Origin: Arachis hypogaea | Lineage: Eukaryota > Streptophyta > Magnoliopsida > Fabales > Fabaceae | DNA: 64,000 bases | Reading direction: 5' to 3' | Assembly: GCF_003086295.3 (NCBI RefSeq) | Contig: NC_092045.1 | Span: 92,952,693 to 93,016,692, forward strand | Shown here: positions 46,437 to 58,909 of the stretch, in pieces | Layout of the letters: every line of letters starts with the position of its first letter | How positions within the stretch are numbered: the first letter of the stretch is position 1 | Made by a program: the position numbers and the translations under genes | Notes under the pieces: model-generated | Told to the model about the DNA's origin: nothing | Seen by the model: only the letters and a program-made list of their open reading frames with translations | Databases searched by the model: none

Positions 46437-46501
46437 CACATTGAAGAATGATGTATCACAATATAGACAAGTATACACAGGGTCACCAATATCGAGGCAA
46501 C
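46437..46501 (-). pseudogene. Helitron N-terminal exon, left of plastid patch
   Basis: CLDIGDPVYTCLYCDTSFFN, matching the cysteine-containing 'DIGDP..CxxC' segment near the start of plant Helitron Rep/Hel proteins, cut by the plastid insert. Confidence 0.65.
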
Positions 46502-46698
46502 CTACAAAAATGAATAAAAAATTTAAATAATAGACAAATCTTTAAAGATTTAACTAAGTAAAAAATGATATTAAAGGAAGACTTAACCGCTTCTTAATTT
46601 TTTTTACTTAAAAAATATACCAGTAAAACAAATTAAAGATTCAGAAATTATTCACTGGATATTCATTTTCTACAAATTGAAAATATAGATATTTGACC

Positions 46699-46778
<80 letters not shown>

Positions 46779-46911
46779 CTAACCAAATTTGAGACACTTA
46801 TATTGAAAGTATTTAAAATCAATGAATACTATTTTTATCATATTATATTTGGTAAAAAAATGTCACATAAAATTTATTACGACCATAATATTGAAACTAC
46901 AAAATGAACAT
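46502..46911. other. A+T-rich spacer with (ATA)n microsatellite
   Basis: 46699-46778 is an uninterrupted ATA/TAA run of about 27 units. The rest shows no gene and is probably a Helitron intron. Confidence 0.7.
46907..46911. other. 5-bp target duplication AACAT, left
   Basis: AACAT before the LTR start; the same AACAT at 50283-50287 after it. Confidence 0.9.
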
Positions 46912-49900
46912 TGTAAGAACCAGTATTTTTATGTAAAATCGCTTAAGTAGAGTAGAATAAATTAATTTGCCCAGAATAGGTATGAAAATAAAAAAAATGT
47001 TGTTTTTTTAAATATAAAGAAGAGATTTGGATTCAGTGGAATTTTCTAAGTGGGAAAATATGTTCTTTTGAAAATTTTCGAGTAAAAAATGCGTACCAAT
47101 AGATTAGCAGTCAGTACCGGCTTAAGTCTGCCCAGTACTGTGTGAGAGAGAATAAAACAGTAGAAAACCTTAGAAGAGTTTTTGAAATATTAAATCAGAA
47201 ACTTACTCTAAAGGTTTTGACCCAAAGTCGAACCAAACGAACCAAAAATCCTACGCGGTTGGACTGGACCCAAGTTGGGCCTGGGCCCAAGCCCAACACA
47301 TATACACCCTTTAATGAGCCTTTTTCAGCTCATAACACCGACACACACACAAAAAAGGGCGCTGGTTTTTAGAGAGGAGAGGAAGAAGAAGAATACTATT
47401 CACTCTTTCCTTCTTTGAGCCATAACTTGAGCTAGGGTGCTCTGATCGACGAGTCATTTGCGGTCACGCGAAACTCTTGTCGAGCCCATTGTTTCTAGCT
47501 AAACAAAGTGGTAAGGAAATTACTCTTCCTTTCTCAAATTTTCTTCTCTATGTCATTTTTGAAAATGGCTTTTGGGTTGTTGAGTTTTTTTGTGTTCTTG
47601 TTGTTTAGGTGTAATCTAGCTTGGGTGAGTAGTGGATTTTACCCCAAAACTCATGGGACAAGGTAAGATATTACTAAACCCTTGTGTTTAGTTGTATGTC
47701 ATAATCCGTAGCTTTGATTCGTGTTATTTTTTATGATATAGAGTGTTCTTCGTGTTGTTTGGTGTTGAGTGAAGGCTTAAAAGCTTGTGGTGAGGTACTT
47801 TTATGTGTGGAGGATAATCAGCCAAGGTATGATTTCGGTTGTATTTATGTAATATATAATGTTTTGTGAAACTTAGGCTAGTGGCCTTTAAGATAGGTTT
47901 GAATAATGTGATTGTATATAAATATTTTGCTTGATGATGGTTTGGATGGAGGTTGAATGGGTTTGAATGTGATGATATATGTTGGTAGATGATGATTATT
48001 GATGGGTATGATAAGTTTGGTAAAGTTATGATGGTGGGTGTTAAGGTATGAAGATGGATGTTGATGATGATTTTTTATTGTTGGTTATTGTGGTTCATGT
48101 TGAAAATAAATAAGTGAGGAGATTTGATGAATTAGAAGGATTGATTGATGATAATAGGACTAATTGGGTGAAAGATTTGATATATGTAGCATTGATGATT
48201 GTTGAAAATATTGAATGGTGGTATTGAGAAATTATAATGTAAATTTAGGTTGAATTTAGAGTTAAATAAGGTGAGTATTAAATGTTTAGATGATTGAATG
48301 CTTGATTAGGTTGGGTATTATTTGGTATGAATTATTGAGTGATTTTGGTATTGCTGGAGTTACGAATAATTGGTTGTGAATTGAGGAATTTGGTAAATTT
48401 GAGTTTTTAAATTTTTTGGTAAAAATGAATTTTGGGCCAACTTTGACGGATCATATCTTGAGATTCAGTTTTGAAATTGATTAAATTTTGTATCAAATAA
48501 AAGATAATTTAAAGAGATTTAAAATGGTATGGATTTCGTAGAAATTGGAATTTTGTAGAAAAAGATATAATCATTGGAAGTTGGTGTCAAAAATCTGAAT
48601 TCTGTGATGCAGAAAATTGTGAGTTCTGGATTTTGTGTGCACACACACATCTGTACCTACGCTACGAGCAGAACGAGTATTGTGACTCGTGCATACGCAC
48701 AACATCATGCGTACGCACAAGCTGGGAAGAGCCTTCTGTTGAGTGTGTCTGCACGTATTCATGCGTACTCACAAGATGAAAAATTTTACTTTGTGTACAT
48801 ACGCACACCTCTATACGTACGCACAAGTTGAGAAAACTATTCTGGTGCGTGCGTACGCACAACCCTATGCGTACGCACAAGCCTTGTTTTTCATCTAAAA
48901 CTCTGTTTTTAACTGCTTTACCTTTCTAGAAAGCTTGCAAACTTTCGTAACACTTGTTTAAAATATTTTTGCTAGTATTTAGACTTTGAATAAGGGAGAA
49001 CACAATAAGTGAATTAAAAGGGGTATTTTGGTTATGAGTTTAGAAGATGGAGACTTAGGTTTCTAAAGTTATAGGTGAGCGGGCAGAATACTATATTAGG
49101 AATGACTAAGAGGACTTGAGAGGTGATGATAGTTGATGGTAAATTTGAGAAAATGGAAACTAATGATGGTTATGATGTGTTGAGGACTCAGGAAGGAATG
49201 ATGAACTTGGGTTAAGTACGATAGCGTGTAGGGCACTATATTCCTGGGTTGAATGATGATTAATAACCTTTTCTACTGTAAGAGTATGCCACGCACTATA
49301 TCCTTGGGTTAAGTACGATAGCGTGTAAGGCACTATATCCCTGGGTTGAATGATGATTAATAATCTTTTCTACTGTAAGAGTGTGCCAGGCACTATATCC
49401 TTGGTTTAAGTATGCAAGTGTATCAGCCACTATATCCTTGGGTTAAGTATGCTTTACTTGTTTGCATTACTTGTGTTTTCTTCTGGTTTTGAGGAGGCTC
49501 GGTAGGCGGTGGCGATGAGATCGCATAGAGGGTAGGTTGGTGAATGTTGTGGAATACAACAGTGTGATTGGTATTAGTTACAAATCACCTACATTTAGAT
49601 AACCCTGTTTATGGTGTTTGGTTTAAGCTATTTATTTTTTATAAGCTTGAATATCTGTGATGTGAAATTCTAGGATTGTCTCTGGCATCCGAGAATCTTA
49701 TATCTTATATATTAGGCACTGTTACCATATTGAGAACCTCTGATTCTCATATCATATGTTGTTGTTGTTTTTTAGATTCAGGTCGCAACCCACCTCGGTG
49801 AGTTTGCGGATGGTGACAGAGCGGATGATCTTTTATTATCTTTGTATTTTGGTTATTATGTTGTAGTTCTCTCACTTTTGTTATTAAACTATGTTGCCTT

Positions 49901-50282
49901 AGAGACTTACTTTGAGAGATAAATTGTACAGGCTATTTTAATTCAAAAACTCTGTATTTTCTGTATGTAACTAGTCGGCCTAAACTCCGCAGACTACGAC
50001 TAGAGTTCTTTTGTTTACCATACTTATATATATCTATCTTGACTATTATTATATTAAATCTCATGTTGTATCTTGTGCCTTTACATTTTTAGTTGTTGTA
50101 ATGTAAACACTTCGCATTTTGTAAATCCATTTTATATGATTGTGAGCTTTTATTCCTTCATCAGGCTTCCAATATTACTATTTCCTTCTATATTTATTAC
50201 TGTATGAGCCTTAGAACTGTTGTGATGCTTTGTTATCCTTCGCTTTACGACTAGAGGTGGCTTAGGGTAACAGGGTGTTACA
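46912..50282 (+). mobile_element. Solo LTR, Ty3/gypsy family A/B/C
   Basis: TGTAAGAACC to AGGGTGTTACA, 3371 bp, flanked by perfect AACAT duplications, which is proof of a single LTR left by recombination between two. Landmarks are shared with 161-4031 and 7706-11570: an 'acgagtcatttgcggtcacgcg' phrase near 47451, the palindrome array at 48634-48880, 'aggtcgcaacccacctcgg' near 49779, and four repeats of 'cactatatccttgggtt' at 49200-49450. No coding capacity. It interrupts the Helitron upstream region. Confidence 0.9.
48634..48880. repeat. Array of GTGCGTACGCAC-type palindromes (LTR C)
   Basis: Copies include catgcgtacgcaca, atacgtacgcacaa, gtgcgtacgcacaa and tatgcgtacgcacaa, in pairs separated by short spacers as in the other LTRs of this family. 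Confidence 0.8.
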
Positions 50283-51541
50283 AACATAACGTGACTAAAT
50301 ATACTGAACGGGTAGATTATATCTAAATTAATACGAAAAATGCAAACTCCATAAATAAATCAATTATAAGTATATTGAAATACCTTGAATTTTACTTTGT
50401 GAAAAAAGTGGATGATTAACAAGAGACCAAAGCTCATTCCAAGAATTTATAGTAGGATCATATATTTCAAAGTCATCTTGATTTGGGCTTTTATTATGAA
50501 ACAAAAAAAAAACTTACAATAAATAAATCAAATACAAAGATATACACATCAAAGAAATATTTTAACAAACAAGCATGAATTATGAATTTATTAATAACTA
50601 AATGCATAATAAACAACATAAAAAAATAAAATATACAAAAATTAATTCAATAATAAAATATAAAAACAAAAATAAATAGATAAAAAATATAAATATGATA
50701 ACAATGATTAGAAAAGAGTACTTTTTATATTTTAAAATAATTGAAAAAATAATATAAATAATAACTATATTTTCTAAGTTAAAGAAGAGATTAGAAAATT
50801 TGAAACAATAAGGTCATAACTGATAATATGTAATTGGCATTAATAATTAGAGTATCTTGCAAAACAATTGATCCCTCTAAAAAGAGGAACTTTAAATGTA
50901 AAATTAAAATTATGGGAAGATTAAAAAAATTAAATAGATAGGTTAATAAATACCACATACCAATATATTTGAACTTAAAATGAAGAAAAATATTAGAAGT
51001 AGAAACAACATCAAACAATAAAGCATAGAAATTCAACTAATAATATTAATTGAACATCGATTTTATAATATTAATAAACATTTGTAATGAAAAGATGTAA
51101 ATTTTAATTTCTTTCAAAAAAAATCTAAAAATGAATATCTTAATACTGTCCTCTTCTATATTCAACTTGTTGTCTTCTCTTTTTCTTTAAATAATTTTTT
51201 CTATATAATCTTACAGTAACATAAGATTAAGACATTTTTATGAAATTTTAACCAAGCTAAGGAAATTTAAAACCAACTAATATTCACCATAATGGTATTT
51301 TAAAGAAAGTAATACTTTTTTTTAAACACTACTTCAATTATATATAACCAAAAAAGAAAATGAAATCAAAGAACTCCCATAAATCCATTTGAAGAGAATG
51401 ACTGAAATTGAAAGAGTATAACTTATTTTTTCACTACATAAACTTATATGGATGGCTACCTATGATATGTAATTCATGAGTTTTGCCAAAGACAAGACTA
51501 ATAGAAAAATGGTAAAAGTCAAGTTGACTATCTCTAATATC

Positions 51542-51614
<73 letters not shown>

Positions 51615-52319
51615 GTCCAATAAGTAATAGGTGCTAGCACTTTTAATAACCCACTGCATGTGAAGATTATATATTTCTATTCATGATTAATGTAAAAGTA
51701 TTTTGCTTACACAGTACATGAATTTTAGTGTCAACATTGTTGACGTGTATGAAAAGAATAGATAAAAAAATATAAATATAAAATAAATATTTACTTAATA
51801 AAAAAAAGAAATCTAACTAACAAAAGTAATAGAAATAAGGAATTATGATACACCGAAACACAAGTATGTTGATAAACAAAAGGAGCTGATGCATTTCATT
51901 AACTGAAAATTAATATATTACTTATCATTCATGGAGGTCCTAAAATTTAAATCATATATCCATGATGTTTGATATAAAGATGACATTGTGTCCAATCCTT
52001 AGCATGTTCACATTTACAAAATAAACCACCCTCCAGACTACCTATGAATAAACACTCCCTAATTTACCATCCATGGATGGCATTAATCAGTAACAAAAGA
52101 ATATGAAACATTCATTACATATAGAAACCAAATAAACCAATTCCATAACTTGAGCATCCTATTTATTGGATACATCTCAAAAGGGAATGAAGCAAGGATA
52201 ATAATCAAACACCGTGACTACAACACTTTTTAACCCTTGATATGAACTACATCTTTCACTTTTCTATATATTGGCGAGAATATTAATTACTAAACCACAA
52301 CAGCGTTGACCACATATCA
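50283..52319. other. Helitron remnant and A+T-rich sequence
   Basis: Contains the right AACAT duplication (50283-50287). A minus-strand exon-like piece at about 50490-50392 (DDFEIYDPTINSWNELWSLV, ending at a GTATTT donor) may be the first Helitron exon or a captured Kelch-like fragment; I cannot decide. A (TA)n run lies at 51546-51611. The rest shows nothing recognisable. Confidence 0.4.
51546..51611. repeat. (TA)n microsatellite
   Basis: About 33 uninterrupted TA units. Confidence 0.95.
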
Positions 52320-55277
52320 GATAAATGAAGCAAAACTGATTTTATGAACCTTGGACATAGGAGCAATCGCATCATCAGCAATCTTTTGGAAGTTAGCATT
52401 GAGGTTTTGTTTGACTTTGAACACTCTGTGAACAGTTTGACTGGTTTGAATCTCAGTTAGCTCAGAAAACCATGTAAAATATTGGATAAAACCTCTTGAG
52501 AATAATAAGAGAAAATTAAAAACCTCTTCTAGTTAAAAATAAACTCAAAATAAAAAATTATATAGTACTATCAAACAAATTTAACTGGTATTTAGTATGA
52601 AATAAAAAAAATACATTTATGGAATTCAACATCATTAAATTAAGAATAAATTTAGTTTAAATAATACCCGAGTCTCTTGGATAGGTGAGTTGAGCAAGAT
52701 ATTTATCTCAGGAGATAATTCTTCAATCAGTATATCCTCATGATGTTTTCCCACTACTTACTCCTTGATGGAATTAGTATTAGATTTAAAATTATCTAAC
52801 CTAAGAAGTTTAGATTCTTCGTCACCAACAAAGTTAATCAGCACTGGTGATTCTTTCTTAGTAGCAGAAGATTCTGGATCAATAACAACATCATTTGGCA
52901 CAGCAACAGATGAAACACCTTCAATAATAGAACACTTTCCAACAATAGAATCACACTTGGTAACATGTTTTTCCTACAAAACAACATTTAAAATAACCAT
53001 AAAACAAATTAATGAGCACACTTAATGAATACAATAAGAAAATAGAAGCACACACAGGTTGACTCGTTTTTAAAGATAAGATGATACCTTATGAGGAGTG
53101 GCTTCATCATTAGCATCATAGTTAGGCAACTCAAATATAGCAATTATAACCACATCACCGCAGACCCTCTTCACTTGAAAGGTACCAAAGTATTTACCAA
53201 CCCCAATAGGTTTAGTATCAACCTTTAGAAGAACTTTCTTTCCAATAAGATCTTTGAACATAATAGAATATGTATCTCCACAAGTCACCTAATTAAACCA
53301 TGAAATAATGTATTAAAATGAGAATCAAACATAAACAAAGTATATTTATATTTAGCACAATCACAAGTAACTACAAATATCAATGAGGAAGCAAGTAGAT
53401 ACTCTTACACTTGCATGTTTTTGTACTTCAGCAAAGATTTTAGCACAAAATTTTTTCAATAAATAAGAAGCCTCACGGTCAAATAGAACAAAGATATCAT
53501 CTCCAGTTTGATTTTTCACTGATATCTTAATTTAAAATTTAATACATTAAAGAACACAAATAACACTTTTCAAGAACTTGGATAAAAGCAAACAAATTTG
53601 TACCAAACAGCTTTAGCATAAACTATGCATATCAATAATAAAATATATTTATGAACATACCTAGGAGCAACATTAGTCACATGATGGACACAAAAATCAC
53701 AATAATAAGCACTATCTTGGGGTTGAATAGCTTTGCCACAGACACAAACCGAATATCACCAAGGTCCTTCTTCAACAATATCTGTTATAAAACTAAAGAT
53801 AATAAAAGAGCCTTTCTATATTTTTAAACTTGGAAAATCAGTAAAAGAGCAACAAAAAAAAGAAACAAACATCATTTAAGATTCTATAACTTTTACATAG
53901 AAATATAGATAATGAAAGAAAATATGCAAGTAAATATACCTCGTTGTTGTCTTTTAAATCTTCAATAGTGCATCTCCTTGTCAATCGCATGAAGTCATCC
54001 TCTAATGAGATAAATCTTACCCTTATTGGCAATAATTAAAGATAATGTACCATTAACTCCTTTCTTAAACATACTAAGAATGAGAAATCAAAAGGAGATG
54101 AGAATACAAAATAAGATGAAAACAAATTAATAAGTGATAACTAGAATAAATCTAATTATACATATAAGAAACCATTTTTTGAAATCAACCACCTCCAAAA
54201 TTTTAGGATTAAACAAATTCGGGTTGCATGCATCACATTTTGCAGTCCAACATGACCTACAAAATAATGTAATACTTGTGATAACACAGAGAACAAAAAC
54301 TATAAAGATGATCCAACTTATAATAAACTAGAAAATGAACACCAAAAAAATTTAACTTTAGCTAGCTGCACAAGCACAACAAGTTGCTCCACATAACCAA
54401 ATGCTAAAAAATAATTAATTTGATCAGCATACTCCCCAAACAATGCACAACGCAATGTAGGACTGAAATAGAATATAGAAATAATATAATATTAAAATCA
54501 ACCCAAATATCCATTAAGTAATAAAAAACTAAACCGGTAGAACATTTATTTGTTTAAAAAAATATATACAAAAGATAGATAACATACTTTTTAGATCTTA
54601 ACTCAATCACAATCATCTTAACAATTTTTCCTTCCTTAGCATACTCTTTTTTTTTTCTCAAACAGAGATCAAGAGACCAATGACATCTTTAAAAAAGAGA
54701 GAAAAAGAGTGTACGTAATTTGCATTATATTTGAGTATAATTTCAAAAAAGAAAATATAAAAAATTTGAACATACTCACTAAATAATCATAATCTCCATT
54801 CATATTAAAAAGTTTTTCAAATGGATAAATAGTGAAGCAATTGATAGGAATGAGAACATCAAACACAGCAACAACAGTTGTGCGGTGAAGAAATATGAGC
54901 TTAAATTCATGTTCAGTTGCTCTATAACCTCCCTAATTTGGAACAACACTAAAGTATGCCATCCCATACACTTGACTTTCAATAATTTAATTTCTAAACC
55001 TATTGAACAATTGCTTTTTAACAGTTGCTTGGATTTTGCTACACTGAAAATATTAAAAAGAATGATTAAAACATCTAAAAATCATCTTAAAAAAACTAAT
55101 TAGAACACAAGTTGGAAGACACCATAAATTTAGTAAACAAAATGAGAAATAAATTTTAGAATTTGAAGGTAGGGAATAAAAATTTAACACAGTTTGATTA
55201 AATCAGACAACATGCACACACATTTTCATCCACAAGTATCATTTTTATAGAAATAGAAACTTCAGCATTCCCAAATG
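52320..55277 (-). pseudogene. RPA1-like gene, copy B, split by the LTR element at its first exon
   Basis: The best preserved RPA1-like copy. In minus order: VSISIKMILVDEN (55275-55215, first exon cut by the LTR); KIQATVKKQLFNRF, VYGMAYFSVVPN, GGYRATEHEFKLIF (55047-54780); YAKEGKIVKMIVIELRS (about 54650-54590); TLRCALFGEYADQIN (about 54470-54420); VEQLVVLVQLAKVK; NPNLFNPKILEVVDFKK (about 54235-54180); RVRFISLEDDFMRLTRRCTI (54032-53940). Then a zinc ribbon with SVCVCGKAIQPQDSAYYCDF (near 53750-53690); DDIFVLFDREASYLLKKFCA (about 53510-53440); DLIGKKVLLKVDTKPI (53288-53090); and an acidic tail down to 52335. Stops stand in FRN-stop, PN-stop-GGY and PW-stop-YSV. RPA1-like proteins bind single-stranded DNA and travel with Helitrons. 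Confidence 0.75.
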
Positions 55278-58200
55278 TGTAACACCCTCACTATCAGAAG
55301 TCACGCTTCCGGCTGCACTATTCTGATAGCAAGAAGTATTACGACTACTTTACATACTAAATACTAAAATAGGAGCCTGTGACTCAACACTGTATCGCCG
55401 CTTTCTTAGAAAAAACCAAAACTAAACACTTTATCTTAAGAAAAAAAATACAAACAGGCATAGATTCATATACAAGACTCCTTACATAATAACTCATAAT
55501 ATAATTTACATATAAAACATACAATTCCTATCCCTCTTACAAACTCGTAATAACAAAGACGAGGGAAGAAAATAATCTAATTAATACAACATCTTATAAA
55601 CCAAACACAGTATATCTCTTCTTAATGATTCTTCATCCGGTTCCTGAAAAGGTAAAGCTGTAGGGGGTGAGAACCTAACCACACGGTCTCACCACGGAGT
55701 TTCAAAGTTGTTATAAGAAGATATTTAATAAGAAACTGTTTTCAAATTCAGTGATTATCATTGCTTTATGAATCCTTTTTAAAATCCAATAGCTAATCGT
55801 TCAAAACCTTTTCAAATAAACAATGTTTAATATTTTAAGAAATCCAAAATCTTTCCTTTCTTATAAGCAAATCTCAATCAGAAACCAACCACGCAATCAA
55901 ACAACACAATCATTAATTCAGCATCCAAGTTCAATCTCAAATGTAGCACGCCAGAACAAACACAAGCAAGACAGACAAGGAAAGCACAAGTAGGTAGCAG
56001 TTACAGCAAATAGTTCAAGTAGTAGTTAAGAACAGTTTAGCAATTAGGCAAACCAAAATAAGTTCAAACCCAAACAAAGCATACAAATGCATATGATGCA
56101 TGCCTGTCCTATGGCTGATGAGGCTCATCTGTCGGTTATCCAGCCAACCCGACAAGTCTGAATTGTACTTAGACTGTCCCCCGACGTGCATCCCCAAGAG
56201 TCTATGCATAGCTTTTTCTCAAATAATCAATATTACTCAATGGGGGTATCATTCCCGGGAATTTATATAGTGCCCGGTCACACTTACGTCGTAGGGTCAA
56301 CAGAGTATCGAGTTTTCAACCTGGTACACGTGGTGGCAAGCCACGACACTTAATCCAGGGAACCTCGTATCTCAGATATTTCAAATTCATAAGCCATATA
56401 AATAATTCATTCATCATTCATCAACATTTAAGCCATTCTCAATATCATCATCATTCATCAATCCATATCCCATTTCCAAATTCATTCAAAAATCATATTT
56501 CAAATCAATCCTCATCATCCTTCTTTCCATTAATCAACAATCTCAATCAAAACATAATTCTTTATTTTCTAAATAAATCAATCTTTAAAACATATAACGT
56601 TCAAAACTAAATCTTTTTAAATCATCACTTCGGACAAGACTTTCAATTTTATAAAATTTCGGCAGCATCTCCTCTAAAACTTGGACACTGCCACCCTTTT
56701 CGGGTCCCACCCAAACATTTCTCAAACATTTTCTCAACCATTTCCAAATTCCAAACATTTTCCATCAGCTCCAATATCAAATTATTCTCAAATCAGACCA
56801 ATTCCAATAATAAAACTCTTTTTAAAATCAAACCAGTTCAAGTATTAAATCATTTATAAAATCAGACCGACTCAAAATCAAACCGCTTTAACTCCAAACC
56901 AAGAAAAACCACTTTTCATAATAATTAAGTAAATAACTTTTCAAACCCATTTCTTATCAACAACCGTACTTCACTCAAGCAATCGAGCAACCAATAATTC
57001 AGTCTAACAAACCATCACATTCACAAGACAAATATAATCACAAAAGTATATCTCCTTGCGTCAATATCTATTTATAACAACTCTGTAATATAAAATAGAA
57101 TTTAAGAAAAACCCCTACCTCGTTCGCGATTCAACTACGCAACAAACTGCATTTCTATTCTTATCCCACAGCAACAGCATCAATACCGACCGTCCCCACA
57201 GCAGTCACAGCCTCTAAACACAGCCTTAGCTCAATCCTAAAACGTTAATGTCGCGTAATACTTAATAATCTATAACAGAAAAGTAACTAAAAGAGTTTGG
57301 AACAAGGAGCGACTTACTGGGCTTACGAATAATCGAGAAAACGGGGCAACAGCAGCTCCGGTGACGACGTAGCACCTTAATGCTGTATGCAACAGCCATA
57401 AGACTCAGCTATCAAGACCCGTAACTCAATCCTATGACACCCAAGATCTCAGATCCTCAAACAACTTAAAACAGAAATGCTAATTTAAAGGTTTTGGAAT
57501 GCATCGCTTACCCAAACAAGGACGAACGGCTAAATTGAAATACGGTAACTCCGATGGTGGTTCCGGTGATCACCCACGCCACACCCAGTGACCAGAACGG
57601 CGGTAACAACGGTGCAGTAGCTCAGAATAACAAGCAGCGGCGGCGGACGACTGAAATAAACATGCAGTGACGATAAAGTTCCCGGAACTCAAAAGAACAT
57701 AAACCAAACTTTAAAACCCTTACCAACAGTGCGGTCCCCAGCGGGGGCAGCAAGGTTTCGAGCGGCAGAAGTGGTGGTGGCTGGCGCGGGTCTCTCCTTT
57801 CTCTCTTCGGCTCCCGAGCTCGCTCTCTCTCTCTTTGGCTCCGCCATAAGTGACGGCAACCGACTCCATGATGAGAACGATGACGACGCGGGTACAGCAG
57901 CGGCGGCGACGGATTTCACGGTGATTGCAACGCTGGTGACACGAAAAGGTCTCCGACGCGGTGGTTGGACCTCAGCTCGACCTCAGATCTCGCTCTCTCT
58001 CCTCCCCGCGCGGTCTCCTCGGCGCTGGCGCAAACAGCGACACGACGCGACGGCGATCCTGAACGGCGCGGCGGCTTCCTTCGCGGCACTCTCCTCTCTC
58101 AGATCTCCTCTCTCCTCTGTCAGTAGCAACGGCGACGGTGGCAGTGACACCCACCGCGCCGCCTCACTCTTCTCCCCCTCTCCTTCCTTCCTCGATACCT

Positions 58201-58909
58201 CTTTCTCCCTTCCCTGTCTTTCTTTCTTCAAGCTTCCCCTGTTTTCCCCCTTTCTATTCTTTCCCTTTCTTTCTTTTTTCTTCCCTGATTTCCCTGCCCC
58301 CACTTCGTTCTTCCCTTTCTTTTGTTTCTTTCTTTTTTTTTTTTTTCTTTTTTTTCTACCGTGTGTCTGTGATAAGGAGAAATGTTAGTGGCGACTAGGG
58401 TTGGGTACAAGAGAATTAGGATTTTGTGTTTAATTTAATCAAATTAGGATATAGAATATTAATTTGAAATCTAATTTGATCTTTAAAATTATTTTAAAAA
58501 TATTATTTGTGATATAAAAATACTAATTGATTTTCAATAAATTACTCTAATTGAAAATTCATGATAATGTAATTAATTTCTCTTTATCTTTAACTTAAAG
58601 TAGTAAATGATATAAATTAAATTATCTAAAATCAAATCATATAAAATTCTTATTATTTCATAACTACCAATTTTATAATTTAAATAGCCAAACCTCATTA
58701 TTTTTTTTGAATTTCCAGAACTTTAAATCATAAATAGGAAAATAATCTATAGGTATAGAGTTTGGATAAAAACCTTAATTTATTTCAAGTCTAATTAATT
58801 GCCTTTAATTATTTTCAATAAAAATAATTTCTGAAATTAAAACCATAAATAAATATATAATTTGAGACTGATTCAAAATAGAACTTTTTTAAAAGTCTTG
58901 GGTCTTACA
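55278..58909 (-). repeat. 3' LTR of the minus-strand element (3632 bp)
   Basis: Runs TGTAAGACCC to GGGTGTTACA on the minus strand. The left part shares phrases with the LTR at 7706-11570 ('gcatgcctgtcct', 'agccaacccgacaag'), so the families are distantly related. It has no GTGCGTACGCAC array. A block at about 57540-58200 is G+C-rich, followed by a long pyrimidine tract at 58220-58360 (purine on the element's sense strand). Confidence 0.85.

Noticed and set aside
50392..50490. Kelch-like phrase YDPTINSWNELWS
   Set aside because: Only one repeat-length piece; more simply an upstream Helitron exon. Not enough to call a captured Kelch gene.
51434..51640. Open frame with a long I-Y repeat
   Set aside because: Translation of a (TA)n microsatellite.
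57729..58388. 219-codon open frame in the G+C-rich block
   Set aside because: Composition-driven (Ala/Arg, then Ser/Phe/Leu from a pyrimidine tract). Overlapping frames on both strands are also open, and no motif is seen.
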